6,528 bases of DNA from Verrucomicrobiota bacterium (GTDB lineage Bacteria > Verrucomicrobiota > Verrucomicrobiia > Limisphaerales > JADLHS01): contig SCTL01000917.1 in the NCBI GenBank assembly GCA_004297495.1, positions 1-6,528 on the forward strand. The letters run 5' to 3'. The first letter of the stretch is position 1. Every line of letters begins with the position of its first letter. The notes under the pieces are model-generated. The model was not told the origin of the DNA. It ran no database searches and saw nothing but the letters and a program-made list of their open reading frames with translations. The translations under genes were made by a program, and so were the position numbers. Shown piece by piece: positions 1 to 5,845 of this stretch.

Positions 1-1476
1 TGGCGGTTCAACGGCACGAATATTTCCAACGCCACGAACGCCAACTACACGCTCGCCAACATCCAGACCACCAACGCCGGCAACTACACCGTGGTCGTGA
101 CCAATTCCACCGGCGGCAACACCAGCGCCGTCGCCACGCTTACCGTGAATCCGCTCTTCACACCCGTCTTTCTCGACCGCTTCGACACCAACTCGTCGGC
201 CAACTGGACGCTGAGCACTTCGACCAACAACAACCGCATCACGTTCGCCTACGATTATTCCGCCATCGGCATTCCCTCCGCGCCCAACTCCATCGGCGGC
301 ACCACCAAGGGACTGCGTTTGGAAGCGAACTTGAACGCCGGCGCCGCGGCGGCGCTCAATGTCTCGCCGATCGGCCAGAGTTTCTTCGGCAATTACCGGC
401 TGCACTTCGACATGTGGATCAACGTCAACGGTCCGTTGCCGGGCGGCGGCACCGGTTCCACCGAAGCCATCACCGCCGGCGTCGGCACGCTTGGCAATCG
501 CATCCAATGGACCGGCAGCGGCACGACGGCCGACGGCGTGTGGTTCGAAGTTGATGGCGAAGGTGGCTCAGCCAACACGTCCATTTCACAGGGCGACTTT
601 GCCGCGTTCGCCGGCGCAACGATCTATGCGACCAATTCGACGGTTTATGCCGCCGGCGCGACGACGACTTCGCGTGACAACGATGATCTCTACTACGCCA
701 ACGTTTTCCCCGGCGGCCAGACTCCGCCCGCGTTTCAAGTTTCCAACTACGCACAACAGACCGGCGCGTTGGACCCCGGCACGGTTGGATTCGCGTGGCG
801 CGATGTCGTGATCAACAAAAGCGGCGGCACGGTGGAATGGTTCCTTGACGGTTTGAAAATTGCCACCGTCACTGGTGCTTCGATCACGGCCAGCAACGTC
901 TTCGTCGGGTACTGGGATCCGTACAATTCTGTTTCCGACAACACGAATCTCAGCTTCGGCGTCGTGGACAACCTGCGCGTGGAGGTTCCCGCCGTTGCGC
1001 CGACGATCTCGGCTCAGCCGCAAAATGTTTTCGTGAAAGTCACGAGCAACGCCACGTTCACCGTCACAGCTTCGGGAATTCCCGCGCCGGCTTACCAGTG
1101 GCGGCTGAACGGAACGAACCTCGCCGGCGCGACCAGCGCGAGCTACACACGCGTGAACTCGCAATACACGAACGCGGGAAATTACTCCCTGGTCATCACC
1201 AACCTCGCCGGCTCGCTCACCAGTTCCAATGCCTTGCTCACGATTCTCACCGCCGCGCCGGCCCAGTTCCAATCATTCACGCTCCAACCGGACAACTCAC
1301 TGCAATTGCTGCTGGCGGGCGATCCCGGCGCGACTTACTACGTGGAATCCTCGACGAACCTCGTGAACTGGTCGGCGTTCACAAATCTTTCCCTGACGGG
1401 CGGCACGTTCACTTTCAATGCCGGTTGGGTGACCAATGACGTGCAACGCTACTTCCGCGCGCGCAGCGGACCGTGA
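1..1476 (+). CDS. Secreted Ig-like/ConA-like domain surface protein, 3' part (5' end outside window)
   Basis: The frame is open from the first base, so the gene begins upstream; 491 residues are visible. Order seen: the end of an Ig-like domain (residues 1-50, starting WRFNGTN and closing with AGNYTVVVTN), a roughly 270-residue Gly/Asn/Thr-rich region (57-328) opening FLDRFD and resembling LamG/concanavalin-A-type jelly rolls (alternating strands, WFEVDGEGG, GFAWRDVVINKSGGTVEWFLDG), a second Ig-like domain (330-416, WRLNGTN and AGNYSLVITN), and a C-terminal module (418-491) with YYVESSTNLVNWSAF and QRYFRARSGP. The two Ig units are clear repeats. The canonical Ig cysteine after the tyrosine is replaced (NYTV, NYSL), so no disulfide is expected. 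Modular proteins of this kind are abundant in Verrucomicrobiota and are thought to be exported, binding or degrading polysaccharide or acting in adhesion; no catalytic domain is visible here. It ends 11 bp from the stop of the convergent next gene. The reading frame is certain; the function is inferred. Confidence 0.88.
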   Translation, partial: WRFNGTNISNATNANYTLANIQTTNAGNYTVVVTNSTGGNTSAVATLTVNPLFTPVFLDRFDTNSSANWTLSTSTNNNRITFAYDYSAIGIPSAPNSIGGTTKGLRLEANLNAGAAAALNVSPIGQSFFGNYRLHFDMWINVNGPLPGGGTGSTEAITAGVGTLGNRIQWTGSGTTADGVWFEVDGEGGSANTSISQGDFAAFAGATIYATNSTVYAAGATTTSRDNDDLYYANVFPGGQTPPAFQVSNYAQQTGALDPGTVGFAWRDVVINKSGGTVEWFLDGLKIATVTGASITASNVFVGYWDPYNSVSDNTNLSFGVVDNLRVEVPAVAPTISAQPQNVFVKVTSNATFTVTASGIPAPAYQWRLNGTNLAGATSASYTRVNSQYTNAGNYSLVITNLAGSLTSSNALLTILTAAPAQFQSFTLQPDNSLQLLLAGDPGATYYVESSTNLVNWSAFTNLSLTGGTFTFNAGWVTNDVQRYFRARSGP

Positions 1477-1487
1477 TGAAATTGTCG

Positions 1488-1718
1488 TCAGCCCGGCGAC
1501 TTGCCCAATCCACTTTCCACAATCGCGTTCTTGATCCGCGCCGTTTCCATTCGCTCGATCCGTTCGGCGATGTCCGCGGGCGATTCCTCGACCGAAAACA
1601 GAAGATTCGGCAGATGCACGGTCGTCGCGCGGCTCTCGATCTCGATGTAAACGATCTGCTCGCTGTTGAGCAGAATCTCGCCGCCCTTGTTGATGCGATT
1701 CAGCTTGATGAGTGGCAT
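1488..1718 (-). CDS. Small FlbD-like protein (flagellar FlbD family)
   Basis: A 76-residue protein starting MPLIKLNRINKGGEILLN. The pattern of an N-terminal IKLxRxN strand, then a strand with LNSEQIVYIE, a strand with TTVHLPN, and VEESPADIAERIERM matches FlbD-family proteins (about 60-75 aa), which have I/VKL-x-R-x-N, LN-x-D/E-x-I-x-x-IE and V-x-E-S-x-x-E. FlbD is usually encoded in flagellar or motility clusters and its biochemical role is poorly defined. No flagellar gene is visible here, and single FlbD-like proteins also occur in bacteria without flagella, so a motility role should not be assumed. The start lies 48 bp after the stop of the YqgE/AlgH gene on the same strand, suggesting cotranscription. 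No clear Shine-Dalgarno precedes the ATG. The family assignment rests on pattern recall, not a search. Confidence 0.72.
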   Translation of the reverse strand: MPLIKLNRINKGGEILLNSEQIVYIEIESRATTVHLPNLLFSVEESPADIAERIERMETARIKNAIVESGLGKSPG

Positions 1719-1766
1719 GGCGGATTGAGTTTGAGTTTTCCGCGCCGCCGCGACAATCGCGAACTT

Positions 1767-2330
1767 TCAGTTCGAGGATAAATCCTCCGGCATCTGCGAG
1801 AGCAGCAGATTTTGCCAGCCGCCCTTCCGCTTCAGGATGGTTTGCCAGAGCTGTTCCGGACCGGTTTCAAAGACCAGTTCCAGCGAGGCGGGAAAAGTCA
1901 GCCACGCTTTGCGTTTCATTTCATCCTCCAACTGACCCGGACTCCAGCCCGCGTAGCCGGCGAACATTTTTAATTTCTTTCCCGGCGAAAAGGACTCGCC
2001 AAGTTCCAGCAGCGTGTCGAGCGAATGACCCAGGTTGAGATTTGGCATCACGTTCGCCTCAGGCAGAAAATCCTCGGTATGAAGAAAACTCAGCGCGGTC
2101 GGTTGCACCGGCCCGCCCAGGTGCAGCGGCATTTCCTTCAGCGTGTCGGCCAGGTCCGCCACCAGCGCATCGCCCACCTTGTTCTCGGTGACGCGATTCA
2201 ACACCAACCCGAACGCGCCCTCGGCATCATGCTGGCAGATCAACACCACCGTGCGCGAAAAAAACGAGCCGCCCAGCTTCCCGCTGTCGAGAAGCAACTG
2301 GCCCTGCAAAAACTTGACGGTCTTGGCCAT
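1767..2330 (-). CDS. yqgE: YqgE/AlgH family protein (UPF0301)
   Basis: A 187-residue protein from the chosen start MAKTVKFLQGQLLL, the usual length for the family. Diagnostic blocks are visible: SFFSRTVVLICQHDAEGAFG and LVLNR near the N-terminus, then LHLGGPVQPTALSFLH, and FAGYAGWSPGQLEDEM followed by AWL. The open frame extends 14 codons further upstream, but that extension (MRGNGLCG...) has no family character. The internal ATG has a GAGG at a 9-nt spacing and gives the standard family start, so it was preferred. YqgE/AlgH proteins are cytosolic and structurally known; AlgH was described as an alginate regulator in Pseudomonas, but the molecular activity is unresolved, so no reaction is assigned. 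The gene lies downstream of the transketolase terminator, so it should have its own promoter, and it leads a probable two-gene unit with the FlbD-like gene. Confidence 0.93.
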   Translation of the reverse strand: MAKTVKFLQGQLLLDSGKLGGSFFSRTVVLICQHDAEGAFGLVLNRVTENKVGDALVADLADTLKEMPLHLGGPVQPTALSFLHTEDFLPEANVMPNLNLGHSLDTLLELGESFSPGKKLKMFAGYAGWSPGQLEDEMKRKAWLTFPASLELVFETGPEQLWQTILKRKGGWQNLLLSQMPEDLSSN

Positions 2331-2339
2331 TCGAACTCG

Positions 2340-2343
2340 CCTC
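2340..2343 (-). promoter_or_regulatory. Shine-Dalgarno for the YqgE/AlgH gene
   Basis: On the minus strand GTGAGGCGAG precedes the ATG at 2330; its GAGG sits 9 nt upstream of the start codon. This supports the internal ATG over the upstream in-frame ATG at 2372. It is one of few recognisable SD sequences in the window. Confidence 0.55.
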
Positions 2344-2393
2344 ACACTGCCGCAAAGTCCGTTCCCGCGCAAATGGGATCCTCAACCCAGGTG

Positions 2394-2430
2394 AAAACAA
2401 AAAAGCCGGTTCGCTGTTCGGCGAACCGGC
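2394..2430 (-). terminator. Rho-independent terminator after transketolase
   Basis: A perfect 10-bp GC-rich stem, GCCGGTTCGC (2405-2414) paired with GCGAACCGGC (2421-2430), has a 6-nt loop. On the minus strand it is followed directly by TTTTTTGTTTT. It lies 22 bp past the transketolase stop and before the YqgE/AlgH gene, so it should end transketolase transcripts and separate the two units. The T-tract is on the minus-strand side only, which fixes its direction. Confidence 0.92.
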
Positions 2431-2451
2431 CTGTGAGAAAAACATTTTGAA

Positions 2452-4293
2452 TCAAACGAGCGACCGCACTTTCTCCGCGATGCCCAACGCATCAATGCCG
2501 AACTTGGCGAGCAGTTCCTCCGCCTTGCCGGAGCGCGGCAAGCCGTTCACGGCGAGCTTGTGAACTTTCACGCCGTCCGAGCTGAGTTCGCCCGCCACTG
2601 CGTCGCCCAAGCCGCCCTCGGCGTAATGATCCTCGACTGTGAGCACGAGATTGTTCGTCTTCTGCGCGGCGGCTTTGATCACGTCCTTGCCGAGCGGCTT
2701 GATGCTGTACGCGTCCACGATGGTCGCGCCGATTCCCGAACTCGCGAGAATGTTCGACGCCTTCACCGCTTCATGCAGCGTCACGCCCGCGGCGACGATG
2801 GTGATCTTGTCGCCCGCGTTTTGCTTCACAACTTTTGCGCCGCCGATGGGGAACTGTTCGTCGTTGCCGTAAATCACCGGCGTCTTCGGCCGCGAAGTGC
2901 GCAGGAAGCAGATGCCCTTGTGCAACGCCATTTGCTCGACGAGTTTTTCCGTGCTCACGGCGTCGCTCGGATAGAGCACCACCGAACCGGCGACCGCGCG
3001 CATCATCGCCAGGTCTTCCAGCGCCATTTGCGACGGGCCGTCCTCGCCGATGCTGACGCCGACGTGCGAGCCGACGAGCTTGAGGTTCGCTTGCGAAATT
3101 CCCGCCACGCGAATCTGGTCAAACGCCCGCGCCAGAAAACACGCGAACGTCGAAGCGAACGGCACTTTGCCGCGCGCGCCAAAACCCGTGGCGACGCCAA
3201 CGAGATTTTGCTCGGCGATGAAACACTCGGTGAAACGTTCGGGGAATTTCTTGAAAAACTTTTCCGCAAAGGTGGAATTCTTCGTGTCGCCGTCCATCGC
3301 GACGACGCGTCCATCCGCTTCGCCAACGCGTGAAATCGCCGCACCGTAAGCTTCGCGCGTGGCGATGAGGTCGCCGGCCTTGTAACTGATCGCCGGGAAA
3401 CTGGCCGGCGCAGCGGTGTGCGGAGCGGGCAACGCGTCCGGCGCGGGAATCGCCACGCCCGCCGCGCTCTGCGCGCTGGGTTGCAGTTCGGCGATGGCGC
3501 GCGCGGCCTCTTCGGCGTTGAGCGGTTTGCCGTGCCAGCCCTCGCGGTCTTGCAGGAAAGAAACGCCTGCGCCCTTGTAAGTCTTGGCGAGAATCGCCAG
3601 CGGCTTGTCGTCGAGACCGATGCCGCCGAGCACTTCCACGATTTCCTCGATGTCATGGCCGTCATCCAAAGTTTCCACGCGCCAGCCGAATGCCTTGAAG
3701 CGGTCGCGATAGACGTTGATGTCATGGCCGAACGCCGTTTCCTGGCTCTGGCCGAGCCGGTTCACATCTACGATGGCGATAAGGTTGTTGAGTTTCTTGA
3801 TGCCGGCGAGCGACGCGGCTTCCCACACGGCGCCTTCGGCGATTTCGCCGTCGCCAAGTAGCACGTAGGTGTTGAAATTCAATTTGTCGAGCCGCGCCGA
3901 GAGCGCCATGCCGACACCGACGCTCAGGCCCTGGCCGAGCGAGCCAGTGGCCACGTCCACGAACGGCAGGCGCGGCGTGGGATGACCTTCGAGGTCGCTG
4001 CCGATGGTGCGGAGCTTCGCGAGTTCGGACGCGGGAAACAATCCGGCCTCGGCCCACGCGGCGTAAAGGATCGGCGCGGCGTGACCCTTCGAGAGCAGGA
4101 AGCGGTCGTTGTTGTGATAGCGCGGATTCTTCGCGTCGTAGCGCATGTGGCCGAAGAACAGCGCGGAAACCAGTTCGGCGGCGGAGCAGCAGGAGGTCGG
4201 ATGCCCGCTGCCGGCGGCGGTGGTGGACGTGATCGAATGAATGCGAAGCTGGTTCGCGATTCCTTTCAAAAGCTCGGTGTTCGTCTCAATCAT
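2452..4293 (-). CDS. tkt: Transketolase (animal-type short form)
   Basis: Transketolase moves two-carbon ketol units between sugar phosphates (xylulose-5-P with ribose-5-P or erythrose-4-P) in the cytosolic non-oxidative pentose-phosphate pathway, using ThDP and a divalent metal. The 613-aa protein is complete. Visible motifs: GSGHP (28-32), KGHAAP (69-74), GSLGQG (117-122), the ThDP/metal motif GDGE (147-150) ending at DVN (176-178), MDGDTKNSTF (333-342) opening the pyrimidine domain, the activating Glu in IAEQN (E361), SHVGVSIGEDGPSQMALED (409-427), RTSRP (465-469), VEDHYAEGG (553-561) and LPRSGK (585-590). An Ala/Pro-rich linker (about 271-299) joins the PP and Pyr domains. Length and motif wording (DGDTKNSTF, GEDGPSQMALED, LTVEDHY) are much closer to vertebrate-type transketolases (about 620 aa) than to E. 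coli TktA (about 660 aa). The start is the only sensible Met before conserved sequence; no strong SD precedes it. It is monocistronic, ended by the hairpin at 2405-2430. Confidence 0.97.
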   Translation of the reverse strand: MIETNTELLKGIANQLRIHSITSTTAAGSGHPTSCCSAAELVSALFFGHMRYDAKNPRYHNNDRFLLSKGHAAPILYAAWAEAGLFPASELAKLRTIGSDLEGHPTPRLPFVDVATGSLGQGLSVGVGMALSARLDKLNFNTYVLLGDGEIAEGAVWEAASLAGIKKLNNLIAIVDVNRLGQSQETAFGHDINVYRDRFKAFGWRVETLDDGHDIEEIVEVLGGIGLDDKPLAILAKTYKGAGVSFLQDREGWHGKPLNAEEAARAIAELQPSAQSAAGVAIPAPDALPAPHTAAPASFPAISYKAGDLIATREAYGAAISRVGEADGRVVAMDGDTKNSTFAEKFFKKFPERFTECFIAEQNLVGVATGFGARGKVPFASTFACFLARAFDQIRVAGISQANLKLVGSHVGVSIGEDGPSQMALEDLAMMRAVAGSVVLYPSDAVSTEKLVEQMALHKGICFLRTSRPKTPVIYGNDEQFPIGGAKVVKQNAGDKITIVAAGVTLHEAVKASNILASSGIGATIVDAYSIKPLGKDVIKAAAQKTNNLVLTVEDHYAEGGLGDAVAGELSSDGVKVHKLAVNGLPRSGKAEELLAKFGIDALGIAEKVRSLV

Positions 4294-4367
4294 GGAGCGG
4301 GGAATGTAGGCTACGAATCAAAAAAGCCAAGACGTTTTCTGCGAAGAATGGATTGGGGCGGAGGAGC

Positions 4368-4386
4368 GCGGACGGTCCCCGTCCGC
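4368..4386. repeat. Short perfect hairpin in the transketolase upstream region
   Basis: GCGGACGG (4368-4375) and its exact complement CCGTCCGC (4379-4386) are separated by 3 nt. It lies 75 bp upstream of the transketolase start on the minus strand. There is no T-tract on either side, so it is not an obvious terminator. It may be part of a dispersed intergenic repeat or a protein-binding palindrome; the window has only one copy. Confidence 0.5.
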
Positions 4387-4440
4387 AGCACGTGGAATTC
4401 AAGTCAGCCCCGGAAACGTCAAACGCGCCGCCGCGCAGTT

Positions 4441-4510
4441 GGTAGGGACGCGTTCCACCGCGTCCCAAATTCTTTGGAAAAATGGGGACGCGGTGGAACA
4501 CGTCCCTACC
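4441..4510. repeat. MITE/REP-like inverted repeat with 26-bp arms
   Basis: The left arm 4441-4466 (GGTAGGGACGCGTTCCACCG then CGTCCC) is complementary to the right arm 4485-4510 at 25 of 26 positions, around an 18-nt AT-rich loop. Similarity continues outward with an indel: CGCGCAGTT before the left arm mirrors AACTGACGCG after the right arm, where 7 extra bases intervene. It fills much of the gene-free 4294-4542 interval between transketolase and the coiled-coil gene. Both strands give short open frames across it containing FHRVP and GRGGTRPY; these are by-products of the repeat. There is no terminator T-tract after either arm. The structure fits a dispersed non-autonomous palindromic element, but the second copy needed to prove dispersal is not in this window. 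Confidence 0.75.
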
Positions 4511-4542
4511 GGCTGTGAACTGACGCGACTGACTCAGTTCGA

Positions 4543-5202
4543 TTACTGCAACGCGTGACCGGGAATCGAACAGGTCGGTTGGACATTCAGTGCGCCAATG
4601 GTGTATTGGCCGCCGGCAGGACACTTAGGCAGTGCTTGAGTCTGTGTCGGGCTTACCAGATAGGGCAAAATATCTTTGGCCTCGGGCGTGGCTGTGGCGG
4701 GTTTGTTATTCTCCAACGCCCACTGTTGTTTCGCGCCATCAATCTGACGAAGAATATTGATGCATGCATTCTGCGCCTCCTGCGGCGAGTGCGCCATCGC
4801 CATGCCGCGCGTGCCGGGTTGATTGGTCGCCGCCTGTTGCGCCGCGCGCTGGCCGATGGCCGTGGCTTCCGCCTGGGCTTGCGCGGCCAGCGCCTGCGCG
4901 CGTTCGGCGGCGGTCTGGGCGGATTGCGCCTGCTGCGTGAGCTGGGTCTTCTGGTCGCGCAACTGCCGGACTTCATTCCGCAACCGCACGGCGTCGGCGC
5001 TGTCTTTTTTCAAGCGCTCGATTTCGTCGGCGGAAACCTGGGACGTCTTCAACGTTTCGTTCTCCGCGCGCAAGGTTTGCAACTCCTGCACCTGCTGTTG
5101 CAGCGTCGCGACTTTGTCCGCGGTGGTCTTGTTGGCGTTGAAAAAGAACGCGGCGGCGGCGATTCCGACCACGGCGATGATCCAAGGCAAGACGGTTTTC
5201 AT
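4543..5202 (-). CDS. Membrane-anchored coiled-coil protein with pilin-like C-terminal module
   Basis: A 219-aa protein. Residues 4-21 (LPWIIAVVGIAAAAFFF) form one N-terminal transmembrane or uncleaved signal-anchor segment, which places the rest outside the cytosol. Residues about 27-127 are Gln/Ala/Glu/Lys/Arg-rich and heptad-like, predicted as a long coiled coil. Residues about 139-219 are a compact module: QNACINILRQIDGAKQQWAL (144-163), KCPAGGQYTIGAL (193-205) and CSIPGH (211-216), with cysteines 147, 194 and 211. From recall of the family, this module is the C-terminal domain of many verrucomicrobial/lentisphaeral pseudopilin-like proteins. Here, however, no type III prepilin leader or pilin helix precedes it; the coiled coil replaces them. 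A paralogous module is encoded at 6239-6528. The ATG is 26 nt downstream of the tRNA-Arg 3' end, so cotranscription is possible; no clear SD is seen. Function is unknown, probably envelope-associated. Confidence 0.85.
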   Translation of the reverse strand: MKTVLPWIIAVVGIAAAAFFFNANKTTADKVATLQQQVQELQTLRAENETLKTSQVSADEIERLKKDSADAVRLRNEVRQLRDQKTQLTQQAQSAQTAAERAQALAAQAQAEATAIGQRAAQQAATNQPGTRGMAMAHSPQEAQNACINILRQIDGAKQQWALENNKPATATPEAKDILPYLVSPTQTQALPKCPAGGQYTIGALNVQPTCSIPGHALQ

Positions 5203-5228
5203 TTTTCGCTACGGGTGTCTGTTGAAAA

Positions 5229-5305
5229 TGGTGCGCGAGGCGGGAGTCGAACCCACAACCTTCGGCTTCGGAGGCCAACACTCTATCCAATTGAGCTACT
5301 CGCGC
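5229..5305 (-). tRNA. tRNA-Arg (anticodon CCG), CCA encoded
   Basis: On the minus strand the 5' acceptor GCGCGAG (5305-5299) pairs perfectly with CTCGCGC (5239-5233), followed by discriminator A and encoded CCA (5231-5229). The D arm contains GCTCAATTGGATAGAG. The anticodon stem TTGGC/GCCGA holds the 7-nt loop CTCCGAA, giving anticodon CCG, which reads CGG. The T arm is GTGGG TTCGACT CCCGC. Cloverleaf and length (77 nt with CCA) are canonical. It is the nearest chromosomal gene to the cassette block, which lies on its 5' side, so the usual integration into a tRNA 3' end does not apply. Confidence 0.97.
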
Positions 5306-5315
5306 AACCTCGCCA

Positions 5316-5344
5316 AGGCTAGGCCAACCGCTCCACCCGGGCAA
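5316..5344 (-). promoter_or_regulatory. Possible sigma70-type promoter of tRNA-Arg
   Basis: On the minus strand TTGCCC (5344-5339) and TAGCCT (5321-5316) are separated by 17 nt, and the tRNA 5' end begins 10 nt after the -10 box. Spacing is ideal but both hexamers are imperfect, so this is a weak sequence-only prediction. Confidence 0.35.
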
Positions 5345-5405
5345 TCAGTTTTGTGAGCGTGCGGGAATGGAGGGGCGAAGCTGATTCGGTTTGGGGAAAA
5401 AAAGA

Positions 5406-5423
5406 TTTGCAGCCTATCTCCAT
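5406..5423. repeat. Direct repeat, copy 1, left boundary of the cassette block
   Basis: TTTGCAGCCTATCTCCAT matches 6168-6185 (TTTACAGCCTATCTCCAT) at 17 of 18 positions, including 14 consecutive identical bases, in the same orientation. The identity stops sharply on both sides. The two copies exactly bracket the two-cassette block. Confidence 0.85.
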
Positions 5424-5430
5424 ATTAGAC
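5424..5430 (-). other. R''-like half-site of a truncated attC after cassette 2
   Basis: On the minus strand GTCTAAT begins 1 nt after the stop codon of the 102-aa gene. It matches the attC R'' consensus RYYYAAC except for the last base, and with flanking bases mirrors the cassette start (ATTAGACCTC at 5424-5433 against GAGGTCTAAC at 5744-5753 on the plus strand). No partner GTTRRRY occurs between here and the tRNA, so the attC is incomplete at this end. Confidence 0.55.
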
Positions 5431-5431
5431 C

Positions 5432-5740
5432 TCATAACCTTTTCATCACGGCGGCCGCTATAAAAGCACAAGCCAGAAACGTCAGCATCCTAATCCAGAC
5501 CGGAACGTAAAAGAGCCGCAAATCCTGTCCGAATCTGTGCCAGTCATCGGAGCGGTGAACCTCTTGACAAGCCGCTCGCGCTCGGCGACGAGCCATTGCC
5601 TCTCGATACTGTGGCCATCCGGCCACAAGGAAGAAAACAACGGGAAAAAAGATCAACAGCGTCAGAACGTGGTCAACACTGACAAGACTCCCAAAGAGGA
5701 GTCCGCCGCACGCGCTTGTGGTGTGTGATGCTCGAAACAT
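5432..5740 (-). CDS. Cassette-borne two-TM hypothetical membrane protein
   Basis: A 102-residue protein starting MFRASHTTSA. The open frame continues 10 codons upstream, but those codons lie inside the attC. The ATG at 5740 is 12 nt after the cassette boundary in TTAGAC, the usual position for a cassette start, so it was preferred. Two hydrophobic segments are visible: about residues 24-42 (HVLTLLIFFPVVFFLVAGW) and 79-99 (VPVWIRMLTFLACAFIAAAV). Between them is a basic, soluble loop (about 43-78) with AMARRRARAACQ and DDWHRFGQDLR. By the positive-inside tendency, this Arg-rich loop is probably cytoplasmic and both termini outside. I do not recognise a family. The stop lies 1 nt before the GTCTAAT half-site. 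Small membrane proteins of unknown function are common in integron cassettes. Confidence 0.75.
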   Translation of the reverse strand: MFRASHTTSACGGLLFGSLVSVDHVLTLLIFFPVVFFLVAGWPQYREAMARRRARAACQEVHRSDDWHRFGQDLRLFYVPVWIRMLTFLACAFIAAAVMKRL

Positions 5741-5746
5741 CGCGAG

Positions 5747-5845
5747 GTCTAACGACCCAAGCTCAGCCACGCCGGACCAGTGACGTAGCCCGCGAATGCG
5801 GAACTGCCAGCGCCAACCGGCGTTGGCCGCAGCAAATGGTTAGGC
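5747..5845 (-). other. Integron attC recombination site
   Basis: A 99-nt imperfect palindrome lies directly between two small same-strand genes. Minus strand: R'' GCCTAAC (5845-5839, fits RYYYAAC) and R' GTTAGAC (5753-5747, fits GTTRRRY) pair at 6 of 7 positions. Inside them, GCTGCGGCCAACGCCGG pairs with CCGGCGTGGCTGAGC through GCT, GCC and ACGCCGG blocks, with unpaired extra bases on the gene-proximal side as expected for the L''/L' boxes. A central CCGC-ATTC-GCGG hairpin caps it. In attC sites the folded bottom strand is cut by IntI between G and TT of R'; that point is at 5753/5752. Length lies within the known attC range (about 57-141 nt). The core boxes alone could arise by chance; core boxes plus fold plus position between two compact genes make the call strong. 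Confidence 0.85.

Noticed and set aside
586..1272. 228-aa minus-strand frame opposite the Ig-protein
   Set aside because: It lies wholly inside a strongly supported coding frame, is Arg/Val/Gly-rich as expected for the antisense of a GC-rich gene, and has no recognisable domain.
2560..3333. 257-aa plus-strand frame opposite transketolase
   Set aside because: Antisense shadow of transketolase, His/Arg-rich composition, no domain or plausible start region.
4441..4510. Reading the 26-bp-arm palindrome as an intrinsic terminator of the coiled-coil gene
   Set aside because: The T-run is in the loop, none follows the stem on either strand, and the 18-nt loop and long arms are atypical.
4286..4624. 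Short open frames on both strands across the 4294-4542 interval (112 aa minus, 178 aa plus)
   Set aside because: They translate the palindromic repeat (FHRVP, GRGGTRPY in both directions) and overlap real genes; no protein-like features.
5741..5770. Upstream ATG (5770) for the 102-aa cassette gene
   Set aside because: The added 10 codons fall inside the attC palindrome; the ATG at 5740 sits at the normal distance from the cassette boundary.
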